Below, piece by piece: positions 1 through 8,524 of a stretch of DNA of 64,000 nucleotides. Source of the stretch: Bradyrhizobium sp. 170 (lineage in GTDB: Bacteria > Pseudomonadota > Alphaproteobacteria > Rhizobiales > Xanthobacteraceae); NCBI RefSeq assembly GCF_023101085.1, contig NZ_CP064703.1:3844001-3908000 (forward strand), in the 5' to 3' direction. Every line of letters starts with the position of its first letter. Within the stretch, counting starts at the first letter, position 1. The translations under genes were made by a program, and so were the position numbers. The notes beneath the pieces are model-generated. The model searched no databases. It saw nothing but the letters and a program-made list of their open reading frames with translations, and was not told the origin of the DNA.

Positions 1-136
1 AGCAACCGTGGCAAGACGTCTGCCGAAAATCTGAGAGTCGGATAAAATCAATTTCCTAGGTGACAAAGCGAACAGACTCTTGTGGGTATTCTGACCTAAG
101 GTGTTCGCTTCATCACGTTCGGAATGTTTGCGAATC
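1..136. other. Left edge, no gene recognised
   Basis: No convincing coding frame is seen here. The stretch is presumably the 3' end or downstream region of a gene lying outside the window, because an intrinsic terminator on the plus strand follows at once. Confidence 0.4.
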
Positions 137-159
137 GCCCGGCCAAAAGCCGGGCTTTT
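137..159 (+). terminator. Intrinsic terminator upstream of the intron
   Basis: A perfect 7-bp stem (GCCCGGC at 137-143, GCCGGGC at 149-155) with a CAAAA loop is followed by four T residues. It would end transcription of a gene to the left of the window. It lies 4 bases before the proposed 5' end of the group II intron, the arrangement typical of IIC-type introns, which insert behind terminator hairpins. Confidence 0.7.
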
Positions 160-163
160 CGTT

Positions 164-808
164 GTGTGCCGAGCATGTTCGACAGCTTGGAGGTGGAAGT
201 CCTTTACCCAGCCTGATGGCGGCGAAGGGTTAGCGAAGCGCAAGGGCGTCGCCGCGAGGCGGGGTCTGAAGGAAGCGTGGAGCAAAACTGCGGCCCGATG
301 GACAAAAACCGGATAACGAGGCCTACCCAGCCGGACGAGCGAGCAATGGATCGTGAAGTCCGTAGTCATCAAGGGCTGGGGTGGTAAATCCGGCGGGCGT
401 GCAGGGAAGGCGGTCGAACTTACCTCGGGAGATCTCCGTCGTGTCCGGGACACCGGACTGAGCGGGTCGTAAGACCCGTGATCGCGGCGGAGAAGTCAGC
501 AGACGGCGTAGTAGGCGGAACGAGTTTCGCTGAAGGCCTGAACGCTGGAAAGACGCTTGGATGTGGAAATCTCGAGCTGGCCATGCGGCAGAAAATCCAG
601 GTCACTGGCCTTCGGAGCGGTGGGAAAGGGTGAAGCCCCGACGGCGCTGCTCGAAGGGCCGAAGCCAGCACGCGGAGACCCACGATTGAGCCTCTGGCAC
701 GGACGCAAAACAAACCGTCTGTGCTTAATCTGGCGAACCGCCGTATACGGACCCGTATGTACGGTGGTGTGGGAGGGGAGGAGTCGCAAGACTCCCCCCT
801 ATCCCGAT
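164..808 (+). mobile_element. Group II intron RNA without a reverse transcriptase
   Basis: The 5' end GTGTG at 164 fits the GUGYG start of bacterial group II introns. The 735-769 segment folds as domain V: a 9-bp lower stem, a two-base bulge on the 3' side and a short upper stem. It is followed by a domain VI hairpin (GAGTC-GCAA-GACTC at 781-794) and a CTATCCCGAT-like 3' end at about 808. Domain I-like phrases such as the CTGAAGGAAGC block near 268-278 are also present. At about 645 nt it is far too short to encode the usual maturase of roughly 400 residues or more. A short stretch at 557-694 resembles the beginning of an intron reverse-transcriptase frame, so this looks like an internal deletion derivative that could splice or move only with help in trans. 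The class is not assigned with certainty. Confidence 0.7.
735..769 (+). other. Group II intron domain V hairpin
   Basis: ACCGCCGTA at 737-745 pairs fully (one G.U) with TACGGTGGT. Between them lie a TACG/CGTA upper stem and an unpaired TG on the 3' side. The size and bulge position match the catalytic domain V fold of about 34 nt. This is the strongest single piece of evidence for the intron. Confidence 0.7.
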
Positions 809-1316
809 TGGGAAAGAAACGGCCCCAGCTGGGAGATGGACTGGGGTCGTCACTCCAATGCGCCGGGCGGGACTGCCGGCGCCATGACTTGATCGCTTGC
901 TATCAGATGTCCGGCCTGTTTGCGCGGACCGCTGGCCGAGATGGTGTTCGCTACGCGCGCTCCAAGCACATGGGCGACATTGGTGGTGCCAGTGCAATCT
1001 TCGGAAGCTCGCGCGTATTGGCCGATCGGCCCTTCCATCTACAGCGTCCTGCAAGTTCGTGGGCTAGTCGCCGATACCTCACGCTTTAAGCATCATAAGA
1101 AAAGAGCCGAAACCTGCACCGCGAAATGGATCTTCCAAAGTGGTGGAAAGAAGGTAAGCGAAATCCAGCGCTTCAGCCGCCCCATCGCCCCAGCGGTTCC
1201 GCTTCGGTTGGAGGAGCAAACGAAAACACTGGAAGTGACGCATCACTGGCGTGAGGGCCGTGCACGGGCCGACTTTTGGGGGCGCGACCCGACTGAAACC
1301 AGCGCAGGGAAACTAG
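809..1316. other. Region after the intron, no gene recognised
   Basis: About 500 bases with overlapping open frames on both strands but no recognisable family and no good start with a ribosome binding site. Nothing supportable is seen. It may be the displaced flank of the intron insertion. Confidence 0.4.
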
Positions 1317-1523
1317 TCAGTCGATTGGCACGAGCCGTTCGTCCCACTGCGCCGCAAGGTTCTTGATCTGCTCGAAATTCAGGATCGCCGGTTCACCCTC
1401 GCGGACGATTGTTGTCCGCTTGCGTTCCTTGGGCAGCAACGTCATCGCGCGCACTACGGCCGCGCGCAGTTTCATCGAGCCGTGATTTGTCAGGGTGACG
1501 AACTCTTCGGGGTCAAGGGCCAT
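1317..1523 (-). CDS. Small conserved-looking hypothetical protein
   Basis: A 68-residue protein starting at ATG 1523. It is charged and soluble, with no signal peptide or membrane segment. The sequence has the balanced composition of a real cytosolic protein (MALDPEEFVTLTNHGSMKLR at the N terminus), but I recognise no domain. It stands alone between the intron flank and a coiled-coil gene on the same strand 280 bp upstream. Function unknown. Confidence 0.6.
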   Translation of the reverse strand: MALDPEEFVTLTNHGSMKLRAAVVRAMTLLPKERKRTTIVREGEPAILNFEQIKNLAAQWDERLVPID

Positions 1524-1804
1524 GGGTCCACGCCTACACTACCGGCCGGCCCGCAAGCCAGCACACGCGCCCCGAATGCCCAACTCTCCAGATAATCCAA
1601 CTTGGTTAATAGCTGGTTATCGTTCGGCTCTGTCATTTTGAATTGGCGCGCGCGGTAAACCCGTACTTGAACCTCGACCCATGCGCCGCCCGATTTCAAA
1701 TGGTTGGCCTAAAGGAGGCGGCTGCCGTCAAGCTCACAGGGGTGTATTCGCTCGTGCCGCACCTGCCAGGGTAGCACCCAGTGAGCCATGGCAGTCGCAA
1801 TGGA

Positions 1805-2287
1805 TCAGGCTACCGCTGTCAACCTGGCATCTGCATCCGGGTTTGCGCAAAGCAGGCGCTTGCGAATGGCCTCTTCAACGAGCGCGAGCGCCTCCTTGGC
1901 TTGTCGCGCTTCGGCTTCAGCAACTTCGGCACGAAACTCTACGGCCGTCAACTTATCCTTCTGAGCTTCAATACAGGACCGGGCTTGTTCCAGCGCTCGG
2001 CACGCATGTTGCAGCTTACGTTCGGCGGTGACGATGAGTTCACGTTGTGCCCGCTCGGCGGCCTCCGCTCGCATTTCGGCAAGCCGCAATCTTTCTAAGG
2101 CGCTTGTGCAAAGCGACTGGGCACGAGCTTCGGTATCGCGGGCGTGCTTCTCCATACCGCGGAAGACATCGGCCGCTTGATATACCAGATCGAGGGCCGT
2201 TGCTCCCTTGTCTGGTGCTAGCGGTGAGGGAAAGCTCACGACGTCCTCCTCCCCTCCAACTGACGCTCTGGAATTACGCTGCGCCAT
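1805..2287 (-). CDS. Hypothetical coiled-coil protein
   Basis: A 160-residue protein from ATG 2287; an in-frame GTG at 2311 would add 8 residues. After a variable N terminus of about 40 residues, almost all the rest is a long alanine/glutamate/arginine-rich helix with heptad-like spacing, roughly residues 45-145. There is no signal peptide, membrane span or catalytic motif. Such proteins are structural or scaffolding in type, but no role can be assigned. It is transcribed away from the NTF2-like gene at 2396. Confidence 0.6.
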   Translation of the reverse strand: MAQRNSRASVGGEEDVVSFPSPLAPDKGATALDLVYQAADVFRGMEKHARDTEARAQSLCTSALERLRLAEMRAEAAERAQRELIVTAERKLQHACRALEQARSCIEAQKDKLTAVEFRAEVAEAEARQAKEALALVEEAIRKRLLCANPDADARLTAVA

Positions 2288-2395
2288 GTCGTTCAAGCTC
2301 GTCGCGAACACACACGAGCAGCATCATGAATAGCTATGGTTAACGGATGGTTAAACAGTTGTATGCCGGGAGGCGAGCCGGCTCGACATCCTTAA

Positions 2396-2851
2396 ATGGC
2401 GATGATCACTAAGCACGCTACCTTTGCAGAGGCGCGCGGCCACGTCCGAGCAGCGCTCGCCGCGATGGGCTCGGGCCACCCAGACGCATACATCGATTGC
2501 TGGGCTAGGTCCGATGACGCGACATTGTTTGGCGCTTGGGGGCCGATCGAGAAGGGATACCAGCATCTTGTCGATACATTCCGCTGGGTCGGACATCGGT
2601 TCACTGGAGGGATGTTAGTTCCGGAGGACGTCGTCTCTTTTGAAAGCGGCGACCTCGCGTACACGGTCGGCTTTGAGCGCGGCGAGGTATCAGTCGATGC
2701 CAATGCTCCCACGATGATGACCATCCGCGTGACGCATATCTATCGCCGTATCGAGGGCGAATGGTATCTCGTCCATCGTCACGCCGATTTCCCGCCCTCC
2801 GACCAGCGCGCCGGAGGCTCGCACTTGGCGAGACCGGATGGGGGAACTTGA
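2396..2851 (+). CDS. NTF2-like (SnoaL/YybH type) protein
   Basis: A 151-residue protein starting at ATG 2396 (ATG 2402 is also possible). Segments such as the HPDAYIDCWARSDDATLFGA block and a C-terminal VTHIYRRIEGEWYLVHRHAD strand pair match the alpha+beta cone of ketosteroid-isomerase/NTF2-like proteins of the YybH type. In this family the HxD near the end often lines the pocket. Members bind or isomerise small hydrophobic ligands, or act as stress-associated proteins. Substrate unknown. The last 20 residues are likely disordered. Its divergent neighbour is the coiled-coil gene. Confidence 0.75.
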   Translation: MAMITKHATFAEARGHVRAALAAMGSGHPDAYIDCWARSDDATLFGAWGPIEKGYQHLVDTFRWVGHRFTGGMLVPEDVVSFESGDLAYTVGFERGEVSVDANAPTMMTIRVTHIYRRIEGEWYLVHRHADFPPSDQRAGGSHLARPDGGT

Positions 2852-2942
2852 TCAGCGCGGTGCTCGGCGCAATGGGACTGTTCGCTTAGGCTGGTCGGGC
2901 GGCTCGAAACATTCATCGCCGCCCGCCAGTAACTGGTGCGTC

Positions 2943-4247
2943 CTAGGCGTTGCCGTATGCGGCCTTTTCAAAAGCCTCGTAGGCAGCCATGAACGGTGGC
3001 TCCACAAAGGGAAGGGTCTGGGTCGTGATGATGCCAGCCAGGTCCGCGGTGGGGTCGAACCAGTAATGCGTGTTGAGCACGCCGGCCCAGCTTTGTGAAC
3101 CAGCCTTGCGGCGGCCCGGGATGTCGGCCTCGTTGCGCATAAAGCCGAAGCTGTGCGTCTTTGTCGTGCCCGCGAAGGGATCGAAGTCTGCGGTGATCGT
3201 TGGTGCCACGGTGACCATCTTCTCAAACTTAAGTGGACCCATATGGTTCTCAAGCATACGGGCAACACTGCTCTCCTTGAGCACCCGATTGCCGTCGAGT
3301 GCGCCTTTGTTGAGGAACATACGCAGGAAGCGCATGTAGTCCTGCGGTGTTGAATACAGCGCGTGGCCCATGCCATAGACCTCGGGATTGGAGGGCGGCG
3401 CCAGGTCGGTGTCGCCGAACTTGCCGTCGCCACCCCTTTCTTTCACGCCGGCCAACCGCCCTTGCATGTGTGGCCGGACCTCGACGTCGGTATCCTTCAT
3501 GCCCAGCGGTTCGAACAGGTTCTGCTTGAGAAAGACGTCAATCCGCTGGCCGCTGATCTTCTCCGCCATCAGGCCCAGCCAGTCGATGGAGGGCCCGTAG
3601 CCCCAGCGGGTTCCAGGATCCGTCATCATCGGATAGAACATCGCGGCCTTGGTGCCGGCGACGATCGACGGGCGCTTGGTCTTCGCCAGATATTCGGCGA
3701 CCTCGCCTCGCCAGAACTCATACTCAAGGCCCGAGGTATGGGTGGCGAGGTGCCTCGCAGTGGCCTTGACTTTAGGCGCCCGCATCTTGGGGTTATCGCC
3801 ATCCCAGCCCTCAAGGACACCAATCTCCGCGAACTCAGGCAGCACATCCTGCACCGGCGTGTCGAAGTCCATCTTGCCTTGCTCAATTAGGATCATCGCT
3901 GCCGTGGAACCTACGCCCTTGGTCATGGAGAAGATCCTCAGCACTGTGTCTGGCGCGGCCTTCACGCCGAGAGCGGCATCGCCCGCGGCGCCAGTGAAGG
4001 TCACGCCCGAAGCCTTGCCGGTCATGCCGACGACGAAGGGAACTTTGCCGGCGGCCACCGAGTCATTGAGAACTTTTTGGAGTGCGGCCTCGCTACCCTG
4101 TACTGAAGATACCAGAGGCACTGAATACAGTGCGGCGCCAGCGCCGATCGCCGCGGCCTGCTGCAGAAAATATCGCCGCGCGCGATTGCACGGGCGGTTC
4201 TTGTCGGTGGTCAAGTCGTCGTGACCGCTTCCTCCAAGTTTCTTCAT
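2943..4247 (-). CDS. Tat-exported serine hydrolase (beta-lactamase/esterase family)
   Basis: A 434-residue protein of the class C beta-lactamase-like serine hydrolase family (Pfam Beta-lactamase, EstB-like). A twin-arginine signal is visible at residues 24-45 (RRYFLQQ then a hydrophobic Ala-rich stretch), so it should be folded before export to the periplasm. The nucleophile motif S-M-T-K is at 107-110, a tyrosine motif occurs in the GYGPSIDW segment, and an HTSGLEYEF block is typical of the family. The start at 4247 follows a strong AGGAGGG ribosome site. Likely an esterase or peptidase-like enzyme rather than a resistance enzyme; substrate unknown. Single-gene unit. Confidence 0.85.
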   Translation of the reverse strand: MKKLGGSGHDDLTTDKNRPCNRARRYFLQQAAAIGAGAALYSVPLVSSVQGSEAALQKVLNDSVAAGKVPFVVGMTGKASGVTFTGAAGDAALGVKAAPDTVLRIFSMTKGVGSTAAMILIEQGKMDFDTPVQDVLPEFAEIGVLEGWDGDNPKMRAPKVKATARHLATHTSGLEYEFWRGEVAEYLAKTKRPSIVAGTKAAMFYPMMTDPGTRWGYGPSIDWLGLMAEKISGQRIDVFLKQNLFEPLGMKDTDVEVRPHMQGRLAGVKERGGDGKFGDTDLAPPSNPEVYGMGHALYSTPQDYMRFLRMFLNKGALDGNRVLKESSVARMLENHMGPLKFEKMVTVAPTITADFDPFAGTTKTHSFGFMRNEADIPGRRKAGSQSWAGVLNTHYWFDPTADLAGIITTQTLPFVEPPFMAAYEAFEKAAYGNA

Positions 4248-4384
4248 GGTTCCCTCCTGCTGCCGGCCATCGAACGTAGGCCGGTACAGTGGAGCCTACC
4301 ACGATACGGACAGACAGCCCCGGCAAACACGAGGGACCAGCAATGTCGCTGTTGAGGGAATAGCGGAAGAGGGCAGGGCGTCGT

Positions 4385-4652
4385 GTGCCGCTCAATGAGG
4401 TGGCTCGGGCGTGCGGCCTGTCGTCGCGTTATTTTCTCGCGTGCGTTTCGCCGCTCCGTAGGAGTCGCACCGCACAACTGGCTTCTGACGTTTCGCGTCG
4501 AGGTCGCCAAGCAGAAGCTGCGCGATGGCCGATTGTCCTTGCGGGATGTAGCCTTGGCCTGCGGCTTTGCAGATCAAAGTCACCTGACGCAAGTCTTCAC
4601 CCGTATCGTTGGCGTCAGCCCCGGTGCTTGGCGTCGAGCGCTCAACGAATAG
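4385..4652 (+). pseudogene. AraC-type regulator remnant, truncated and frameshifted
   Basis: Only the C-terminal HTH part of an AraC/XylS regulator is present. The first helices (PLNEVARACGLSSRYF) read in one frame from 4385, and the continuation (SRAFRRSVGVAPHNWLL, then the second HTH ending near GVSPGAWRRAL) reads in another frame. One extra C at about 4436 explains the shift. The sensory N-terminal domain is missing: only 137 bp separate this point from the start of the divergent hydrolase gene. Two independent lesions make this a decayed gene, not a sequencing slip alone. It may once have controlled the adjacent serine hydrolase. Confidence 0.75.
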
Positions 4653-4838
4653 CGACCTGAGGCGGCTCCAGCCCGCAAAAACTCCAGCAGGTGTCGCTGG
4701 CTCGTGTTCACGAGCAGGACGCAAGAGGTCATCTGCCGCCGTGCCGGCGTAGTTGGCCGAAGTTTGACCATCTTTCCTATCGGCGATATCCTTTGGCGGC
4801 CGGGGGCCCTTTGCGATTGCATTCTGTTGGGGTTGCTC

Positions 4839-5774
4839 ATGGAATGGTCGACCAGGCCGCGACATCCGGATCAGCCCTTTGGAAGCTGGGCTGACGACCT
4901 TGCGGCTGCCTTCGTTCGACTCGAGCCACGCAGGATTGCTGACCAGCCCTTCGAAGGCGCAATCTCGAAGGTTGACGCCGGTCCGATCCAGGTATCGCTG
5001 GTCACAGCCACCGCGCATACCGTGCTTCGCCTCGCTTCGCACGTTGCCTCGAGCACGCACGATCTTTGCTTTGTGAACCTCCAGCTCGAAGGGTTGGGGC
5101 GCACCAGGCAGCGAGGCCACGAGCAGATCAGTGCGCCCGGTGACCTGGCGCTTGCGGATACGACAGAGCCGTTCGAGATCGCCAACGGCTACGACTTCAA
5201 GTTGTTTTGCTTTGCGGTACCGCGGCGACTGTTGCCGAAAGAACTGCTCGATCGCCCGCGGCTCAACCTGTCCGCGACCGAAACCGGCCGTGCACTTTCC
5301 CGAACGCTCGCCGGCTATGCCGATCTATGCTTGGGTGGTCGTCAGCTCCCAAGTACCTCCGCGCTGTCCGGCGCGCACGTATCTGAGCTCATCTCGTGCG
5401 CGTCAGAAATTCTGTCGGATATGTCCGTGGAGCGCGTGCACACCCCCGTGCTGCTGTCGATGATGCTTGACCATATCGATCGTCACAGCAACGACCCTGA
5501 GCTAGGCGCCGCAACACTGGCCGCAAGATTCCGTTGCTCTGAACGTTACGTGCACCGTCTGTTTGCGACAACAGGTCGCTCGGTGGGAGAGCACCTCAAC
5601 GAGAAGCGGATTGCCGCCTGCACGCAAAGGTTTCTGGATCGCAGTTCCGCTCACAAGACCATTGCCGAAATAGCCTTTGCCGCAGGCTTCCGCGACATCT
5701 CGCACTTTAACCGCCTGTTCAAGCGTTGCCACGGAGTGGCGCCGCGGGAGTTTCGTCGCGCCGCCGCACGCTGA
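4839..5774 (+). CDS. AraC-family transcriptional regulator
   Basis: A 311-residue regulator if it starts at ATG 4839; the open frame extends upstream to 4704, but that part does not resemble the family. Residues about 30-200 form the AraC-binding-like sensory domain. The C-terminal 100 residues carry the double HTH (LAARFRCSERYVHRLFATTG and the IAEIAFAAGFRDISHFNRLF signature). It lies 110 bp upstream of the nitroalkane-oxidase-like gene on the same strand and is the obvious candidate to regulate it and the following SDR. Confidence 0.85.
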   Translation: MEWSTRPRHPDQPFGSWADDLAAAFVRLEPRRIADQPFEGAISKVDAGPIQVSLVTATAHTVLRLASHVASSTHDLCFVNLQLEGLGRTRQRGHEQISAPGDLALADTTEPFEIANGYDFKLFCFAVPRRLLPKELLDRPRLNLSATETGRALSRTLAGYADLCLGGRQLPSTSALSGAHVSELISCASEILSDMSVERVHTPVLLSMMLDHIDRHSNDPELGAATLAARFRCSERYVHRLFATTGRSVGEHLNEKRIAACTQRFLDRSSAHKTIAEIAFAAGFRDISHFNRLFKRCHGVAPREFRRAAAR

Positions 5775-5884
5775 CTACCGGTTCACTCCACGCCTAGAAA
5801 TCGGGCGCTGCCGTCCAAGATTTTCTCCCGTGGCAGGGATAACCGTTGGCCGAATGGCTAACACCCAGGCCAGAGGGGATTGTG

Positions 5885-7129
5885 ATGGCGATCGATTTTA
5901 CGCTCACTGCGCAACAGCGGGAGCTGCAGCGCGCTTCCCGCAAATTCGCGAAAGAGGTGCTGGGCGAGGCCAGGAAGGCTGAGTTGCTGGCAACGCCGGA
6001 AGAGCGCTTCCTCGCGACCAGGCCGACCTACGAGGCGATGGTGGCGGCCGGATATTTGCGCAAGTGCATCCCGGCGCCTGCGGGCGGCGACAATGCCGGG
6101 TTGATTGATATGGCGATCCTGGCTGAAGAATTTTACAGCGTGAATCCGAGCGTGACGCTCACGATGCTTGGCACCGTACTCGGCCTGCTGCCGGTTCTAC
6201 TCGGCGGCACACCTGACCAATGCAAGCGCCTGCTCGCGCCTTTTTTAAAGGCAAGCGGCGCGCCACTTGCCGGGTTCTGCTCCAGCGAACCGGGCGGCAG
6301 CGCCAACGCTGCCTCGCCACCACCCGGCGAGGGCGTCCGCACGACGGCAAGGCGAGAGGGTGGCAACTGGGTGATCAACGGCCGCAAGAAATGGGTGTCC
6401 TCCGCCACGGGTTGGAACCGCGAAGGCGCCAACGTTCTGTGCGTGGTGTGCCGAACCGACCCGACGGCGGCCTCCGATGCGGCGATCTCCATCATCGCAG
6501 TAGAAGGACCAGTGAAGGGTCTTGTATTCGAACGAGCGATCGACGCGATCGGTCATCGGGCGCATCTCGTTCCGCAGTTCGGCTTGCAGAATGTCGCAAC
6601 ACCTGGCCACAATTTGCTCGGACAGGAGGGCTCAGGCCTCGCGTTGACGGCTGCGGCGTTCACGGGCACCGCGGCACTTGTCGGCATCTTCGGGGTCGCG
6701 TTGATGCGCGCGGCGTTCGATTTTGCGCTGCATTTTGCCTGTACCGAGAAGCGTGGCGGCGTTCACGCTATCATCGAGCATCAGGCGGTCGGATACGCTT
6801 TGGCCGATGCAAAAACCACGATCGAAGCAGCGCGCTATCTGAGCTGGCGCGCCTGTCACGCGCTCGACACCCAGTCACCGGCGGCCGAGGAGCTTGCAGT
6901 CGAGGCGAAGATTTTTGGTTCCGAGGCCGCGGTACGCGTGATCACTGATCTCATGCGCGTGGTCGGCATCGAAAGCTACGATAACGAGGCTCCGTTCGCT
7001 CGCCTGCTGCAGGATGCACTTGCGCTGCCGATCTTCGACGGCGGCAATATGGGCATTCGGAGGCGGCAGTTGCACGCGACGCTCAAACGAAGCGACTATG
7101 ATCCGCTTACTGCCAGCGGAGCGGCGTAG
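5885..7129 (+). CDS. Nitroalkane-oxidase-like acyl-CoA dehydrogenase family flavoprotein
   Basis: A 414-residue flavoprotein of the acyl-CoA dehydrogenase superfamily, starting at ATG 5885 behind an AGAGGGG site. The usual catalytic Glu of the YEGT segment is replaced by Asp385 in PIFDGGNMGIRRRQ. This matches the Asp402/Arg409 arrangement of fungal nitroalkane oxidase (Arg392 here). Several other blocks (ATRPTYE, EEFYSVNP, SSEPGGSAN, TTARREGGNW, CVVCR) also match the Fusarium enzyme as I recall it. That enzyme oxidises neutral nitroalkanes to aldehyde/ketone plus nitrite and peroxide. A different oxidase or dehydrogenase substrate remains possible. Cytosolic and FAD-dependent; followed by an SDR 58 bp downstream. 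Confidence 0.75.
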   Translation: MAIDFTLTAQQRELQRASRKFAKEVLGEARKAELLATPEERFLATRPTYEAMVAAGYLRKCIPAPAGGDNAGLIDMAILAEEFYSVNPSVTLTMLGTVLGLLPVLLGGTPDQCKRLLAPFLKASGAPLAGFCSSEPGGSANAASPPPGEGVRTTARREGGNWVINGRKKWVSSATGWNREGANVLCVVCRTDPTAASDAAISIIAVEGPVKGLVFERAIDAIGHRAHLVPQFGLQNVATPGHNLLGQEGSGLALTAAAFTGTAALVGIFGVALMRAAFDFALHFACTEKRGGVHAIIEHQAVGYALADAKTTIEAARYLSWRACHALDTQSPAAEELAVEAKIFGSEAAVRVITDLMRVVGIESYDNEAPFARLLQDALALPIFDGGNMGIRRRQLHATLKRSDYDPLTASGAA

Positions 7130-7187
7130 CCGAGCTTCATTGTCGAGACACACCAAGGGTGGAGTTTTCGATTGAGAGGTCGGGATC

Positions 7188-7907
7188 ATGAGTGCTGAGC
7201 AAAGAGTGGCCATTGTAACGGGAGCTTCGCAGGGTATCGGTGCCGGTATCCTCCAAGCTTTTAGAGATCGGAACTACCGGGTTGTTGCGACGTCGCGGTC
7301 GATTAAGCCCGTCGCCAATTCCGATGTCGTGACGGTGCAAGGTGACGTTGCCGCTCGCGACACCGCTGAGAAGGTGTTCAAAGCGGCGTTAGAGCGCTTC
7401 GGTCGTGTCGACACCCTGGTCAACAACGCCGGTATGTTCATGGCGAAGCCCTTTACGGCTTACTCGCAAGACGATTACGACATCTATTTGTCGACGAACG
7501 TGATGGGCTTCTTTCATATGACCCAGCGTGCGCTGGAACTGATGAGCAAACAAGGGCATGGTCACATAGTCACGATAACGACAAGTCTTGTTGACCAGCC
7601 GATGAGTAGCGTTCCAGCCGCGCTGGCCTCTCTAACAAAAGGCGCGTTGAGCGCAACAACCAGGGCCCTCGCCATCGAGTATGCAAAGACCGGAATTCGC
7701 GTGAACGCCGTGTCACCGGGAATAATCAAGACACCGATGCATCCACCCGAAGCGCATCCAGCATTGGCGGCACTCCACCCCATGGGGCGGATGGGAGATG
7801 TCTCCGATATTGTGGACGCGGTGCTCTACCTCGATAGCGCCGGATTCGTGACCGGGGAGGTTCTCCACGTCGATGGAGGACAGGCTGCTGGCCACCATCT
7901 GCCGTAG
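7188..7907 (+). CDS. SDR-family protein lacking the catalytic tyrosine
   Basis: A 239-residue short-chain dehydrogenase/reductase fold. The cofactor motif TGASQGIG is at residues 11-18, NNAG at 79-82, and the C-terminal VTGEVLHVDGGQ is typical. Lys151 and Ser133 of the active site are present, but the position of the catalytic Tyr (four before the Lys) is Ala147. A classical oxidoreductase reaction is therefore doubtful, although some SDR subgroups with this ALASLTKG segment seem to exist. It starts at ATG 7188, 58 bp after the nitroalkane-oxidase-like gene, and is probably co-transcribed with it. Confidence 0.85.
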   Translation: MSAEQRVAIVTGASQGIGAGILQAFRDRNYRVVATSRSIKPVANSDVVTVQGDVAARDTAEKVFKAALERFGRVDTLVNNAGMFMAKPFTAYSQDDYDIYLSTNVMGFFHMTQRALELMSKQGHGHIVTITTSLVDQPMSSVPAALASLTKGALSATTRALAIEYAKTGIRVNAVSPGIIKTPMHPPEAHPALAALHPMGRMGDVSDIVDAVLYLDSAGFVTGEVLHVDGGQAAGHHLP

Positions 7908-8524
7908 AGCAAGCGATTCTTCAGCGAGGGACTGTTTGCAATCCATCCGCCGGAAAAGGGCGAAGGTAATGGCAAGAGCTCGGCCGCGAGTGGATCAAGA
8001 CATCAAGTACAAGTGTCAGGACAGTTTGGCCCGACCCGGCGGTAAGCTCGGTTCTGAAGATCACGACGCCGTCTCGCGCTCTGGCCTAAGGGTGACGCTT
8101 TGGATTTGTGAGTGTCCGGTAATGCGTGTTCCTGGTCGCACCGGGACGGGAGACGCGAACCTCGAAAGAGCGGCCCACAATTCCAGCTACTTGGATCCAA
8201 ACAGCTTCAACGATCAATCGTTGGTAGATCACCAACGTGTTGAATCCGCTCGCAATGAGGCCCGCCAAATGGCCCCTTGGCAGCCGCCTCCTTGTCAGTA
8301 TGTATTGGGACGGGATCGTACTGCTTTGCAAAGCTGACGATGCGAATCCTCCCCCCCCCCGATAAGCCGACATTTGCCGAGCCGGAAGGTATGTCTCGAT
8401 CGTGCCAAAACCGACCTTACCGGATTGGCCGCTTCGATAGGCGAGAAGTGCGTACTGGGCGGGGAGGGAGGGGTTATTGCCCATTCTATGAGTATATGCT
8501 CTGTTCGGATCGGGAAAACTTGTT
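7908..8524. other. Intergenic region with poly-C tract
   Basis: About 600 bases with overlapping open frames on both strands but no recognisable protein family. There is an uninterrupted cytosine run at about 8348-8358. The only supportable element is the palindromic operator-like site at 8489-8502 just before the HAD phosphatase gene, which must lie in the promoter of that gene. Confidence 0.45.
8489..8502. promoter_or_regulatory. Candidate SorC operator 1
   Basis: TGAGTATATGCTCT matches 12 of 14 positions of the perfect palindrome found before the transporter genes at 10305-10318. It sits 23 bp upstream of the HAD-sorC gene pair, where it would allow autoregulation by the SorC-family protein. 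The link to that regulator is inferred from position. Confidence 0.55.

Noticed and set aside
7873..8337. An open frame of 154 codons after the SDR gene on the plus strand
   Set aside because: It overlaps the end of the SDR gene, has low-complexity composition and no family resemblance; an equally long frame exists on the other strand, so neither is supported.
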